Assembly (NCBI RefSeq): GCF_000003815.2
Contig: NC_049989.1
Location: 645,045-709,044 of the forward strand
Length of the DNA stretch: 64,000 bases
Direction: 5' to 3'
Origin: Branchiostoma floridae
Lineage: Eukaryota > Chordata > Leptocardii > Amphioxiformes > Branchiostomatidae
Shown here: piece by piece, positions 12,001-27,000 of the stretch
Numbering within the stretch: position 1 is the first letter of the stretch
How the letters are laid out: every line of letters begins with the position of its first letter
Translations under genes and position numbers: made by a program
The notes under the pieces: model-generated
What the model saw: the letters and a program-made list of their open reading frames with translations, nothing else
Database searches by the model: none
What the model was told of the DNA's origin: nothing

Positions 12001-15000
12001 GGGGTCATGGCGGGGAACCTATGCCCAATTCTTGATATCTCGTGCCTGCATGAAATATTCAGTTTTTGTAAATCTCTTGTTTTATCTTGTCTCATTGATC
12101 ATGCAAATACATCTGCGATAAGCATAAATCTACTTTAAATAATGGTCATGATAATGCAGATCATAATATGTTTTGTTTCACCAGCCTAAAACATAAAATG
12201 TTCAGAATCTGCATGAAACTGAACCATGTCTGTACTTCTATAATATACTAAAACTTCAATTGACCTTCTACAAGGCAGCCAAGATCACCAAATTTAGAGG
12301 AAGTATGCCTTAACTTAAATCATCCATCTCTAGCTACTGTAGATGTGAAAGGAAACTGAAGTACAACTCACATTAATCATAGCATTGGACGTTATTCTGA
12401 AAAGTGTTGCTCTCTCATTGACTGCTTTGACTTTGCTCTGAACGTCCGTGCTGTTTTCTTTATCCAGCATCTCCAGCTCACTCAGCGACCGCTGCAAAGC
12501 TGCGCCGTGTTTTGCTGCAGTGGACAGAAATGCAGAATATACATGTAACATATTAATATACACTGGGACTGGAGAAATGTGGCCACTATAGACAGGTGGC
12601 CTCCATAGAGAGAAAATGTGATCAATTGACCACAAACAATAAGTTATACATGTTTTCAGTACCCACTAATCTTTCTCACCAAGTAACATTGGCAAAGTCA
12701 AATCTACCGAAAATGATTGAAATTGCCTTGCGCAATGTTGGTAGATTTGTCGACAAAGACTTGAACTCTAACGTTCAAGGCACACCTACCTTCCGCTACC
12801 GCCAAAATGACCCTGTCGGGAACTACAAATTCTAGCAAACTACGATTTCAATCCGGCATACCGCCACTGTATGGTCCCAATAGGCAGTGTTTATGTCTCT
12901 ACGGGACAATTGTGTGGCCGTGGCTGCGTTGGATAGGTAATAAGAAAAATCTGTCTTGCTTTGTGTTCGATGATATCATATCAACAAACGGCCTTCTTGG
13001 TGTGCTTACCTATCAAGTCGTTGCAGGTATTGAGGTCCTCCAGCTTTGCAGACAAGATGCGCAGTGTGTTCTGGATCTCGTTCTTGTCAGGAGATGTGTG
13101 CGACTGTCCGTCATCATCATCATCTGGGATCAACACAGCAGAAATCAGTCAGACTTCAGCAAATCAATCATTGTGCATGCAACGGTAGGAAAGTAGGGAC
13201 ATACTAAGTTTATCCTTCTAATTTCGGCACGACTTCAATGGAAACTGTGATATGGGACTGTTAACACTGGGAGGGCGACACATTTTTGTGGTTGTAATAT
13301 CTTGTATCAAGGCTTTTCCGCTTGTATCCAGAAACTCTCTCGACACATAACCACAAGTATCCGCTCAGTGTTCATATAGAACCAACATGTCGAGGTCATG
13401 GTTCTCACTAATTAGCATATTGTTATTGGGTAACCTGACTACTCTTTGCTGTCATCAGGGGCAGCATTGCAAGAAGATTCGAATTAACTGGGAAAAATTG
13501 CAAGGGTTTGGAGCTGCTGCCATTTGGCACTAACTCAGGTGACCTCAATGCTACAGTACTGTAAATGCAGAAATGTTCGCGGTGGATTAATATTCGAGGT
13601 TTCCACTGCGACCACTTCACCGCGAACTTAAATCCACCGCGAACATTTTTCTATTAAGGTATTAGACGATGTTGATGGTGTTACCGCGAACTTAAATCCA
13701 CCGCGAAAAGTCATTTTTCCCGCTGCCGCGAAATTAAATCCCCGCGAACTTAAATGCATTTACAGTAATTGCCCCAGCTACAATCGATAGCTTTAGGACA
13801 GTAGGTTTGTAAGAAGAGTCCCAGGATAACAGCCACACACCTACAGAAATATTGAGAAGTTCTCTTGAATGAGAAGGGACTTCCCATGGTGCCATCTTCG
13901 ACCACATTCACATGGAAAAAAAGCGAGTTAAACTAGGAATTTGATTGAAATGACCCGGATTACATTTTTGTCATGTGAACGCAACTAATCAAATCGGATT
14001 GCCCTTTTGGACTGGACTGCAATCCACCTCGCGAGGTGGATTGGGTGGATTGGTGCGCAATCCAATTGACCAGAATCGCCCATGTGAACGCATGTGTGCA
14101 GGTGATGACAGTTTTGCCCTAGGCTTGTTCTTTTGCCTGCCACAATGTTTATTTGTTTGCCGATGAGAAGGGCTACTTTACTTATCTTCCTCCCAGTCTC
14201 ATTATTAGTTGGGATGGATAACATGGAATTCCCAACTGCTACCAACACATGTTCATGCTAGTTTACTTTTGGGGTAGGTACTCTTTAGCAATACATAAAT
14301 CACAGTCTTGAATAAAGACATGATTATTTGGCGAAGGGATGTGTTCCGTGGAACTCTAGTTTAGAATATATTTTGTGACATATGAAAACTTCATAACCTT
14401 AAAGTATGCAATCCAACTTTGGCAATACCTGACCACTTTCATGTTTGAAAAGTTTAAAAAGTGCATACTTAAATCAAGAAAGTATGTACATCATCATCAG
14501 CACATGCTAATGCTGGCCATGAGGGGGGGTATCAATAGTATTGACTTCCACTTTTTTTGTCTTAAAATTGTTTCTTACTGTATTTCCTCAAATAAAGTAG
14601 GCACCCCAATTTAAGTATGCACCCCTGATTTGGGGCAAGTCTCAGACAGATCTGTGGGACTGAAAGGTAAAATGGAAAAACTCAAATAAAGTACGCACCC
14701 CTTCTCCACCAATTTTGACCAGACCTTGAACTGGACCTATTAGAATTAATGATGCTTTCCCCAGGTTATTTTGCATCAAACAACCTGGGGTTTCACTGTC
14801 GTTGTCTCTATAATTTTATAAACTTGTCAATTGCCTACTGCAACTTATAACGTATAAAAATCACTGAGAATGAACTGGTAGAAATCAGGTAGTACTATCT
14901 ATGATCTAACTGGAAAAAAAAAACAGTTGAACAATTGCCAAAGTCACTAACTCAGAAGGATTGTATGCAAATGCCACCCTTATGTAAAACATGTGTATAC

Positions 15001-18000
15001 AGTTTATTGGTAAGACAACACCATTCTTTATGTTTTGAAAACATCCAAGTAGTGTGACACCTTGCTTTATTTATCCGTGCAATAAAGTACGCAAATAAAG
15101 TATCTATTCGTGCAATAAAATACGCAAATAAAGTACGCAGCCCAACTTTGGCACCAACTTGTAGAACCTTTTCAATTTTGAAACATCATATTCAATTGCT
15201 TGAGTAACTGCCTTTTGGCGAATGTTACAGATTAGCTTGAAATCCAAGGAAAAATATTTCATTAAAAAGACTAAAAAGGGATACAATGCAGATTTAGAAA
15301 TACAATATTAGAACATTGCTTTAGACCTGGGCACGGAGCTGGTAGGGAACGACGGTAAGATGGCATCCCCTCCTTCTGCAGTGGGCAGTCCCTTAAATCC
15401 TTGTTAGGTTCCTCAATATTGGTCAGGCAGTATTCTTCTTCATCTTAATAATATCCAGTTGTCAGAGGTGATGACATCATAGGGACACAGAAAGCAAGAA
15501 ATATGGCAGAAGTCTGAAGACACATAGATCAAGTGAATACTCTAGAACTTCAGTCCAACCATGACATAAGGGACTCTAAAGAGACTTGTTATGTCAGGTC
15601 AAAGTGCATTCAGAAAGTTTAGTTCACAACTTAAAAGTCAAAAGTCAAGACAGAAGAGTCCAATTGCACTATTCTCTAAGGTATGGTGCTGCCTGGTCAC
15701 ATTTTGTCCCAGTTTCATGGTTAACTTTTTTGCTTTTGAAGCTGTGGAATCTTTACAATACAGGTATTTGGTAGGTGTGTAGGAAAAATGAACATTAAAA
15801 TCGACAATGGGCTCCTGGCGGCTTTCTAAGGTACTGCAGCGGAATTTCTGGTTTAGATATCTCGACATTCCTGGACATGCTGTAGTCGTGATTTTTGAGT
15901 GATAGTCAGATAGTGGGGGATGTGGGGGTGGTGATATTGCTGAAATACAAACCTGTCAAAAGCCCAGTGCAAAGGCACGACCATCCTAGGCGATCCAGGG
16001 GCATGTTCACTCATAAAAATTGAAATCTTAACTCTCTGAAACATTTCCTGAAGGATATTGGAGATTTCTTTTGCACAACCAGATTGCCTGTTACCTGCTG
16101 ACATTTCGATGTGTCAGACATCTTCCTCAGAGCTTCTAACTGCAGATCTGGCTTCCTGACGCTATTTGTAGCCGATGTAGGAGGCACTTTTGCGGTGAGA
16201 ACACAATCCCAAAATGGCTACCTTAAGTTTGTACCCAGTTACAAGCTGTGAAGAAGATGTTTGACAGATATCAAAACATCAGCAGGTAAGAGGCATTCTG
16301 GTTGTGCAAAAGAAATCACCAAATTCCAATATCCTAAAAAAAACTGGATGTTTTACCAACCTGATGAAATTATTTTCATAACTATTTCCTGTATTTTGAG
16401 GGACAAACTTTGCTGGTAGACTTAACTAACTTTAATGACATTTAACAGGTAACTAGTTACGAAACATTTGGAGGCCAGTATACCATTTATGGGAATTTTT
16501 TAGGCTGGACTTGATCATCTCTTCACCACAAATTATGTGAAATAAAATAGCTTCCCTATTAATTACCGGAAATCGAAAAGGCCTACCAGAGCTACAGGTA
16601 CACTGGTTTAGGTACAGGTCTGGACCTGAATTTGTACCTAAACTGCATGTTCAAATATTTGACGATCTTTGATGACGAAAAAAGAATGTTTGAAGAAACT
16701 TTGAACTGATATATACAGTGTTAAATTGCACTAGACACAAACCTATCGCGTAGGATCTATAATTCCATACCACCTACATCACCAGTAGGGATTATTTTAT
16801 GGAAACTAAGACGAAAATTGTCCCCATGTTGACAGTGAAAAAATTGTAATATATCTTTTCTGAAGCTACATGTAACATGTATGCAAAGTGTCTCTGCAAG
16901 TTTGGAATGTTTTTTTTTACCATCTAAAGCCTGTAAAGGGACTATTTGCCTTAATTTTGAAGTGTTCTGTCAGTTCCCCTGTATAGTGCTAAGTTACAGA
17001 CAGGCAGTCCCTCTGTGCATGGCACATGTGTAATTGTGTTGTGGATTATAGGTACAGTACCATACACCAGGGTTCCAGTATTTTGTACCTGTACCTACAG
17101 TAATTGATTGTACCGCAGTACACAGCGCTAAGGCCTACCTATGCCTTACTAAAAAGAGCATGTAGACTCTATAGAAACACATGTTACTGGTAACTGATGT
17201 CAGCCTTGCTAAACTTGAAGTACATAACAATATTGCATGTAAGAAAAAATAAGCTGTCATTTTGGTGATCAATGGAAACATTTTACAAAAGGTGTGCCTG
17301 AAAACTGAGCTGATCTATTTTTCAAACCCATCATTGATCTATTTTCAAATCATTGATTTCCCTTTAACTGCAAATTGGCCAGAAGCATATAGCAATACTA
17401 ACCAAGAGCATAGCAATACTAGCCTATCTAGCATATAGCAATATGCTACATCTAAAACCATTCATGAATGACTATGACTGGGCTAGGCCTGGATTGTTAT
17501 GGGTGGTAATTACAGTACTGCACGTTCATCACTGTCGAAGGAATTGTCTACTAGTGCTTTTGTTAATTAAATAATTGAATGATTTAACCCCCTAATACTG
17601 GACTTGACTGGAGTAAACGTCATTGAATTATTCTGTGAATGATTTTATTATTAATTTTTATGCACATGTACTACTGGAGATATTTACTTTGCAGCCTTTC
17701 TGCATCCATTTGTAACAAAGTACAACACTTTGAAAGCTATCATTTGACACTATGCATTCATTATCTCATATTACCTGCATATACAAATTGAAAATCCACT
17801 TTCCAGGAGTCTAAATCAAGGGATGGGCAAATAGGACAAACCCTTTAGCTATAATGTCAATTCTGTTCACATTTATGAATAATTCATAACATAACTGGCA
17901 TCAGTCACAGAGTTAACTAAGGGAATCTATTATTGGATCACAACAACCTCAAAAGGGGATTAAATGAGTGTGCTCCAGTGGACCACAGGAAAACCCCAAA

Positions 18001-21000
18001 CAGACCCTCAGACTGCCAGTGGGCCTGTACACCATCAGTTGACATGGCAGGATGGTTGTGGAAGGTTCTGAGGGAAAAGACTTTGTCTTTCCACAACCTG
18101 GAACCCTCAACAGAACATTTCCTGATTAATCTGACCCATCCATCAACCATGCAGGTCTCAGTACCACACACCAGAGTCTCCTCCTGTGCCTAATATAATA
18201 TGTCCAGGAGGTCATTTCCCATACTGGTCAGCGTCTGTGTAGTCTACTTAGGGACTGAAATACACAACAACCCATTTCTATTCTCTCTACACATCCCCAT
18301 GTAACTAATAAATGCAATTGCACATACCTACAAAGGCATCCTGTGTGACAAATCAAAATCCAAATGCAGATGTCTGCCAGCAGCGCTAGGAACTGATCCT
18401 GAATAATGAATCAGGTCAGAGGTAATCACACATGCTCAGTAGGGGTCAGGCTGACAGCTGTGCTAACCAGGATTATGGATGCTACACTTGTACATGTACA
18501 GGCCATACATCGGGTGAGGTGGGGCTGCTAAGCAACTGAAGGGGACAAATTTTTGAACAAAAAAAAACACCCTTTGTAAACACCAGATATTTGTGTCAAA
18601 AACATAGAATTGTGCCACGACATAGAGAAAGTAGATTCTTATCATTAACTGTGTATTCGGCCACATTTGAAGCCCTATAAGTATTTACGTCTCATCTGTG
18701 GCCGAACAACACAACATCCAGCACAATATCAGCAAAATCTAATCACAAACCTTTAATGTCCTCACTTCTGAGCTTGAATCTGAATTCTCTAACTTCAAAA
18801 TTCTCAACAAGTAATGCAAAACAATTTAAGGGACATTATTTACCGGGGGTGGGGGGGGGAGGGGGAGCTGCGTGCACTGGGGGGGAGGCATGAGGGGAGG
18901 GTCACTGAAAAAATTTTTTGGCCTAGGGTGGGGGCAATCAAAGCATTTTTGAGACGGGGAGAGCCCGGCCATCTAAAAAAAGTGGCCTTAGGGGGCCTTA
19001 ATAAATACAAGCAAAATGTGCCCCTCAAATGCAGGAAATGAATTTTCAGATGGTCAAGATTTCCAATTTTCTCCGGACGTCCCTTGCAACGGCTTGCGCC
19101 TCATCGTCATCAAAAATCTTTTTTCTCTGACAGAAATGTCATTACATTTAGCATAGTCTACCAGCAATGTTTGTCCCTCAAAATGCAGGAAATCTTGGTT
19201 CAGAGGGTCCAGATTTCAACAACCTTAAAGCCCAGCATGTGAGATCATGAATTTCTGATAGAATTAGGCTATTAAACTTCACTTAAACTGCCAGCAAAAT
19301 TTGCCCATCAAAATGCATGAAAAAGTCTTTCAGAGAATCAAGATTTTAAAATTTTCCCGGGGGAGCAGCCCCCCACCCCCCGGACCACCTAGAATTGGCC
19401 AATGTAGTTGGCCGTCCCTTATGGCAAGAAATTTGCTGTTGCCGCCTCTGTTGTGTAATGACATGTTTGCACGAGGTTTACGAACACTATAGAAACTCAA
19501 ATAAGTAAGCCTAGTACCGTCCATTAAACCCTGTACTGTACTGTAAGCATGGTACAGTCCATTAAAGCCTAGTACTGTCCAGTAAGCCCTGTACCGTCCA
19601 GTCAGCCCTGTACAGACCTGTAAGATTGGTACCGTCCATTACAGCCTAGTACTCTCCAGTAAGCCCAGTACCGTCCAGTCAGCCCTGTACAGACCTGTAA
19701 CATTGGTACCGTCCATTACAGCCTAGTACTCTCCAGTAAGCCCAGTACCGTCCAGTCAGCCCTGTACAGACCTGTAACATTGGTACCGTCCAGTAAGCCC
19801 TGTACTGTCCTGTAAGATTGGTACCCTCCAGTCAGCCCTGTACCGTCCTGTAACTAGTGTAAGATTGGTACCGTCCAGTTAGCCCTGTACCGTCCAGTCA
19901 GCCCTGTACAGACCTGTAAGATTGGTACCGTCCATTACAGCCTAGTACTCTCCAGTAAGCCCAGTACCGTCCAGTCAGCCCTGTACAGACCTGTAACATT
20001 GGTACCGTCCAGTAAGCCCTGTACTGTCCTGTAAGATTGGTACCCTCCAGTCAGCCCTGTACCGTCCTGTAACTAGTGTAAGATTGGTACCGTCCAGTAA
20101 GCCCTGTACTGTCCAGTAAGCCCTGTACCGTCCAGTAAGCCCTGTACTGTCCAGTCAGCCCTGTACCAAACTGTAAGATTGGTACCGCCCAGTAAGCCCT
20201 GTACCGCCCAGTAAGCCCTGTACTGTCCAGTAAGCCCTGTACTGTCCAGTAAGCCCTGTACTGTCCAGTAAGCCCTGTACCGTCCAGTCAGCCCTGTACC
20301 GTCCAGTAAGCCCTGTACCGTCCAGTAAGCCCCGTACCATCCAGTAAGGCCTGATGAGATTCAAGCCCGCAATCACGATTAATACTGCATGTGGTACAAA
20401 GTTGTACATCACCCAGGCCTATGCCGTCCCCTCACATTACCGACTCTTCCCTGCGAAATATTGTACATCGGCACTCGAGATTGTGAAAATACATTGGGGG
20501 CGGCCTCGCCCTCAGTAACTATCCTCTTTTCAACCTCCTTGCTTAAAGTTAAACTAAAACCATGTGAATATCTACTAGAAGAGCTATTAAACTTAGCTCA
20601 GTCTACCAGCAAAATTTTCTCCTCAAACTGCAGGAAATAGTGTTTTCCCTTGGACTATGTCAATGTACTCGTAGTTCGCCCTCCCCAAAAGAAATTTGCT
20701 TGCGCCGCCGGCTCTGTTGCATGATTCCATGGATTGTTCGCACAAAGTTTACGATGACTATAGAAAATAAAATCGGTATCAATGTCAATCATGCGTGCAG
20801 CGGTACTTCCACTTTGGTATTGTAATGGAATGGTTCACGGACGGCAAAGGGACGTTACGATGTTTACTTTCGTGTCATGATTGGCTGGTTGCGGGCTGAC
20901 TCTGTTGTATATGACGTAGCATGATGGTGCGAAAATATTTCGTTAAGTTTGTAGGTTGGCCCAAATAACTCCCGCTTTGAAATTATTAAAGCAGTTTTCA

Positions 21001-24000
21001 TAACAATATGTACCCAACCTATATGCCAAAATGTACCCATTCTCTTCCAACTACAACATTAATTTTTTGTGTGTAAATATCGTACATGTGTAGCTGAAAA
21101 GATCGCCATGGAAACCCCTTCCTGCCTGCCTTTTTTGGCGTTGATGTGGACGTATATAACTCCCCTGTACTCAATCATTTTACCTCACAGAATGCCTCAC
21201 ACAATGCGGGAAATTGCGGGAAATTGCGTTTTAGAGCGTCAGAAATACCAATATTTCCCGGAGGAGCATGCCCTCAGACCCCCTAGATCGGTCAGGCCTT
21301 TGGCCCTCCCTGGACGGCAGAGCCATCGGTCTGGCGGAAACGCGAAATGTTGCCCCAGCAGAACTTCAGTTATTTGTTGATGCACGCGGCCTGGTATCTC
21401 AATCGCCGTCGTAACCACTGCTATTGTTCAGAGGCTATTATCATTGCTAAAACTGACTGGGGCCGGGGGAGGGCCAGTGAAAAAAATTTGGGGCCGGGGG
21501 GAGGGCCATGGAAAAACTTTTTAACAGCTAGCCTAGACTAACTTTGCACCAGAACACCCCCACCCCCCTCCCCCAGTAAATAACGTCAGGTCCCTTAGCT
21601 ACAAGAAGGATACCACAACTTAACACAAACAAGACCATAGCATGTCCAGGTCAAAAGTTACAAAAAATTGAAGTTCTGCTGCAGTACCAAGGTCACACAC
21701 CAAGGGGCCCAAAATGGACCCTGACCTTCATCTTTACAACACCTACTCACATACCAAATATCATTACAATCCATTCCAAAGTTCTAGAGTTATGCATATG
21801 GTGACCACAAATAATGGAAACACAACCAGACAGACACACACACATACACACACACAGACACACCAAAAACTATACCTCCATTTTTCATGGAGGTAATTAG
21901 CTACAGTGCCATGAATATTCAGATATGCATATATTTGTGGGTGTATAAATATATACAAACACAAATATATATGCACGATGATCCCCTTTGAGAGCCTATG
22001 GACCTGCAGCAGTAGTCTGCAGACATACAGGCACATGATGATCCACATGTGGCGCGGGAACGTGCGCTCCTTTCTGACGTGTCATCGTTGTAACGCTCGC
22101 CACACCAGCAGGTCAGGAATGCCGTACATGCCATGATCCGTCTTTTCACGCCACTTCCGCCCTGACATCGACACGCTCGTACCGTCCACATCTTGCTTCT
22201 TTCTTCCACATGAAAGGCCTGGATCTATAGGCCTGCCACAGAGCACAGGGGGGCACTTCTTCTTTTGGATGTCAGGGGTCAGTCAGATCCTACATTTTAC
22301 ACTGAACTTGTTCTGAGTACAGTCAGTTCTAGTTCCATGTTACATCAGATTCGGTCCTTTTCTATGGTAATCGTTGGCCTTACACTCCCGTCCTCCCGTC
22401 TTTACTTTTTTTACCCAAATGGCAGGTCACCCACTTGGCACCCTACATGCCCTCCACATGTCTCTCTGGGGCTCAGTATGGGGACTGGATGTGAAGGCCT
22501 GACATTCAAACTAGGAAGCAAAACCATCATGTGGTTGTACATCACTTCAGATTAAAGTGTGCATAGTTTTCACCAGAATGTTTTCCTAATGCTATTGGGC
22601 TTTGATTTCTGTAACAATCTTTCTCCACAAGTGAACTGTAAGAATGAACAATGCCCACTGAAGGAGCGATTCCACTTCTTGCATCACATCTACAATTACA
22701 ATATCACCACCAATAAACACGCAAAGTTGATATAGATTTATTTGTCAGACTGGCCACTTAGTTTGTAAGATTTGAAAACACTGTTTCTGAAAACTTCACA
22801 CAAATAGTATCTTATCATCATCAGACTTCAGAGCTTCACAAATTCCTAAAGTAGCCTCCAAAAGGGTTTAAATAGGGAACATGTGATGTCAGGTTGACCT
22901 GGAAATATGCTAACCATGCCAACCCTGCTGCACCCCTCCCCCTGCCAGTTACTAATCTGGTATTTCCCATATAGACTGCTGGTCTTCACTATACTATGTC
23001 CTTGGGAAGGATCCTCTAATAAACAAGAGCTGTTATCTTGTCTCATTGATTATGCAACTAAGGGTATAACTAGCATACTAGTAATTCATTTTAATAATTG
23101 ATGGTTTTAGAGTTTCTCAGCCTCATAACTTTGCCAAGTAATTTTGTCTAAGTACAATGCAAATGATATGCAAAGAGGTCGCGTATTAGCAAAACTCATA
23201 TGGATTCATCATTTCGTCTTTCCAAACTGGAAGCTACAGACAGTAGTATTTCCTCATACATCATGCACGTGATTTACATAATCTATGTCTGAAATCAGTT
23301 GCCTTTATCTAAATCTACATGACTTTTTGTGTCACTTGAAATATGCCATCATTTCATTATCATGATGCATAATGATGAAATGCCATCATTTACTACTTAC
23401 TGCTATCATTTATTATTACACAAATTCGGTCATGATTTGTATTATTTCTATATAATATTCCGATCTCAAACCAAGTTACGTACTCAGTATGAAGTACCCG
23501 TCATTCAGCACAACTGAAATATTAATTACTCTCATTTAGGGCTGGGTATCGGTACAGCGTACCAGTATAAAACCGTTTTTTCTTATTGGACCAGTCCAGA
23601 AAAAACGGACCTAAAAAAATATTAGGTGGACCGGATGTTGGACCGATTAGAAAATTTACAGATTGTTTTATCAGGCATTCACACATTTTGGCGCTGGCAG
23701 GTGGAAGAAAATAACAAGAGTGAAGTAGGGTAGAGTAACCTCCTTGGGTAGAGTCTGTAGTAATTTCTACCAAGTTTTACAGCCAGTCATACAGGTGCAG
23801 TCAGTGTTGTAGGATTTTAAAACACCAGTTTAAGTCTAATACTCCACCAAACAGATTTCTTTGTAGTGAAATGGCCCATTGGTATGAGTCATCCTGAATC
23901 AGGTCTAGGTTCAGGTCCGGACCTGGACCTGATCCTCTGGACCTAAACCGGACCTGGACCTGAATTTTCTGTACCGGTACCCACCCCTACTCTCATTAAT

Positions 24001-27000
24001 GCAAACCAAGCCATAATTTGCATAATTAGCATACTACAGTATGATGTTGGTCTTCATCACAGCTACCTACGGGTGAACGACTACTGAGGTTGAACTCTGT
24101 ATTTAGCATTTGTACCACTAGTATCACTACCACAAAAACTTCAGCAAAATTTTCTACAATGAACAAAGGCAGCAATAGATCTTCTAGGTCAAGATGACTT
24201 ATAAATAAAAATAGAGAGTGACAGAAAAATGTATGCCTAACTCAATTTATGACATATTGCCTTGTTAAATCATCTTTCTTCACTAGAAGACCTTACACTC
24301 TACTTCACTGAATAAATCCAGATGAACAATGGTGAAGATGATGCATTATTGAACTGTCAGGGAATACTTTAGTGTCTGCCATGAAGGACAGATCATACTG
24401 GAAAAATTGTACTTCGGACTGCACTATGATGATGATGATGGTTTTATGAATGATAGCACACATGTAGAACAATACCTAACATGCATCACACCCCTCAGGA
24501 GCTTTCATTAATTAGCATACTGTAACTAAGCAATTGTTTCTTTGTTTCTTCTGTTCAGGTATGTTACAGGCATTCAGGCGCTCCAAAGATACATATATAT
24601 ATAGCATATAGCTACTTCATGTACACCTTGTCCAACCTGTTTTACCCTCACCTACAATAACAGTCTGACTGGTAAATGATTACCTACTGTACTTACCAAC
24701 CAACCGGTAGTGTTTCTGTTGGCGCCGACAGTTTTTTGGCCCTTTGAGTAAGAACAGCAGCACAGTTTTCGCCATGGCCATAATGGTGAGAAGCAATTAC
24801 TATCTTCTGCACACACATGTACAAATATAATATCCCACACAGGAAGCCATACTGGGCTTTCTTCCCTAACCTCAGAACATACATGTAGATCAACTTTTAC
24901 ATTGTTGATTCCTGGTCTGTTTACCCTTCACCTGAAAAGTGGTCATCTTGGGCAGTTTTACACAGTGGACAGTTCAAAGTGCCTGGGGCAGAGGAAGGGA
25001 TGCAACATTTCCAGAAGTGGACAGATCTGAGTCATGGGAGCCCGGGAGGCATGTTGGAGAGTGACCTTTAGTCAGCAGTACTGCAGCTATTGTCCACACA
25101 TGCCTGTTGTAGATATCAGCTGACATAATGGGTCATACCACTACTTGAAATACAGGTAAGGCCACACTATATTTATTTGTTGCTTCTCGGATTCCCTTGT
25201 TCATTTTTCTCACTTTGGAAAAAAAGTCCTGAGAAAAATAATACAGGTTTTGCCATTACAAACCTGTAAATAGTGCTATTCATTTATAGCCACATACACA
25301 TAACTTCAGTCTCAGTAAAAACAATGCATTTTGGTTAGAACAGTTAGTAACAAATCAAAGGAAGGGATTTATTTCATGAAGTATGCCATTGAAAGCTGAA
25401 AACTTGAATAATCCTGTAACTGTTGTTTTTGGTATTATTTAAGCCATACGTCTTCACCCCAGACCTTTTGAAAAAAATTCATTTTTATTTTTTTCTGACC
25501 TGTCGGCCTAATTTTTTCTGAATTTTTTCTGAAAATTGAGAAGCAACAAATAAATTTGGTGGGGCCTAAGCTAAATCTGTGTGGTCAAATCTTGGGAGGC
25601 AATCAGCTTGCAAATTAAAGGTACAGTAACCACTTTTCCTACGATCCTTGAAATTTCCCCACATCCTGTGATCGCAAACGGAAAATCGTGACAGCAACAG
25701 TTTGCAAACGACATGTTACAATTCACTGCTCAAAATGGCAGCACGATTCAACAGTATAATTTAAAAAAAGAATGGTGGTAAAATTGGCAAACTTGGTTCA
25801 TATATTTTGTTTTATTTCTTAAACTTATTTACATTTCTTTCTTTCTAAAGGGGGTGGGGAAGCACGATATGGTTCGTAGTTCCATATAATTCTACTTTAT
25901 GTCTGTGAAGTTGTTTGTTGCCAGTAAAGTATGCATTTAAAGTGTAATTAACACCATGCAAACTTTGTATTCTATGATATTCTAAAGCTTAAATGTCCAG
26001 TGTTTCCCAATGTGAGTGCACCAATTAAATCTCTCAGGATAGTGTCTTCAGAACAGACCTGGTGTGTTATGCCATAAGGACTGGTATATCGAGTATGAAA
26101 TACAGACCTTTTAAAAGTACTAGATAATGAACAGTAATTAGGACTTTTCTGAGGGGAATTAAGAAGGAAATTTCAGGTACATGTAGAGCCCACCCATCAC
26201 TCTGTGCATGCTGATGTCACATGTTTGCAAAGTCACCTGATCCAGTCATTTGGTCTGTAGGAAAGTCGAAAATTTGAAGACAATGGATATCAAGACAATA
26301 GAAGTTCTTGACACAGTAAGTTTGTGTTCACACCATCCTAACATCAGCCATCTCTAAGAGGTTGAACAGTGTGCCAAGAGTTTGTCTTACACATGCTTCT
26401 GTCCCTATCAGTGAGATCGCGTGGCGCAGCGGCAGCGTGTTTGCTTCGGAACTAAGAGATCTCAAGTTCGAATCCAGCTGTGTGTCACCGATCTTGTGCC
26501 CTTGGGAAAGGCACTTTACACAGCTTTCTTCACTTTACTCAGGTGAAAATGAGTAATTAGCTTCGGCTAGGGCCGTCCCTCGGATAGGACATAAAATGAA
26601 GGTCCCGTGTTTGGGGAGAGCCACACCCCAGGCATGTTAAAGAACCCACCACACGTGGATGGTGCGATGTGAGTGGTTCACAACCTACAGTACCTTGGCC
26701 GCACCTGGGGCAATTACTGTTGTATTGAGGTCACCTGAGTGGCGCCGAATGGCAGCTTGCTCCAGACCCTTGCGATTTAGCCCCACCTATTGTAAGCTCC
26801 TCGCAATTCAGCCCCTGGCTGCCAAGAGAGAGTTTTTGGCCCACCCAATAACAATAATGACCAGCACTTATGGTGTACTCTTGAGTTTGGTGGTACGACT
26901 ATTGCGATGCAGCTTTTTTTTTCAGTATGGTCACCATATCAGCTCAAATTATCTATTCAATTGTCCAACATTTTTTTCAAATTGCTAATAATACTGCTGT

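Noticed and set aside
18050-18110. Hairpin GGTTGTGGAA ... TTTCCACAACC as a possible microRNA
   Set aside because: The stem is only about 10 pairs and does not extend outward; too short for a microRNA precursor.
20155-20412. 85-residue repetitive ORF ([15 protein letters not shown]-like)
   Set aside because: It is a translation of the 19-bp minisatellite.
21764-22048. ORFs rich in Val/Cys and Thr/His across CA/GT tracts
   Set aside because: They are microsatellite translations; the same applies near 1325, 7600 and 47800.
26411-26485. tRNA gene
   Set aside because: A and B boxes are good but the acceptor stem does not pair and a SINE body follows; it is a tRNA-derived SINE head.
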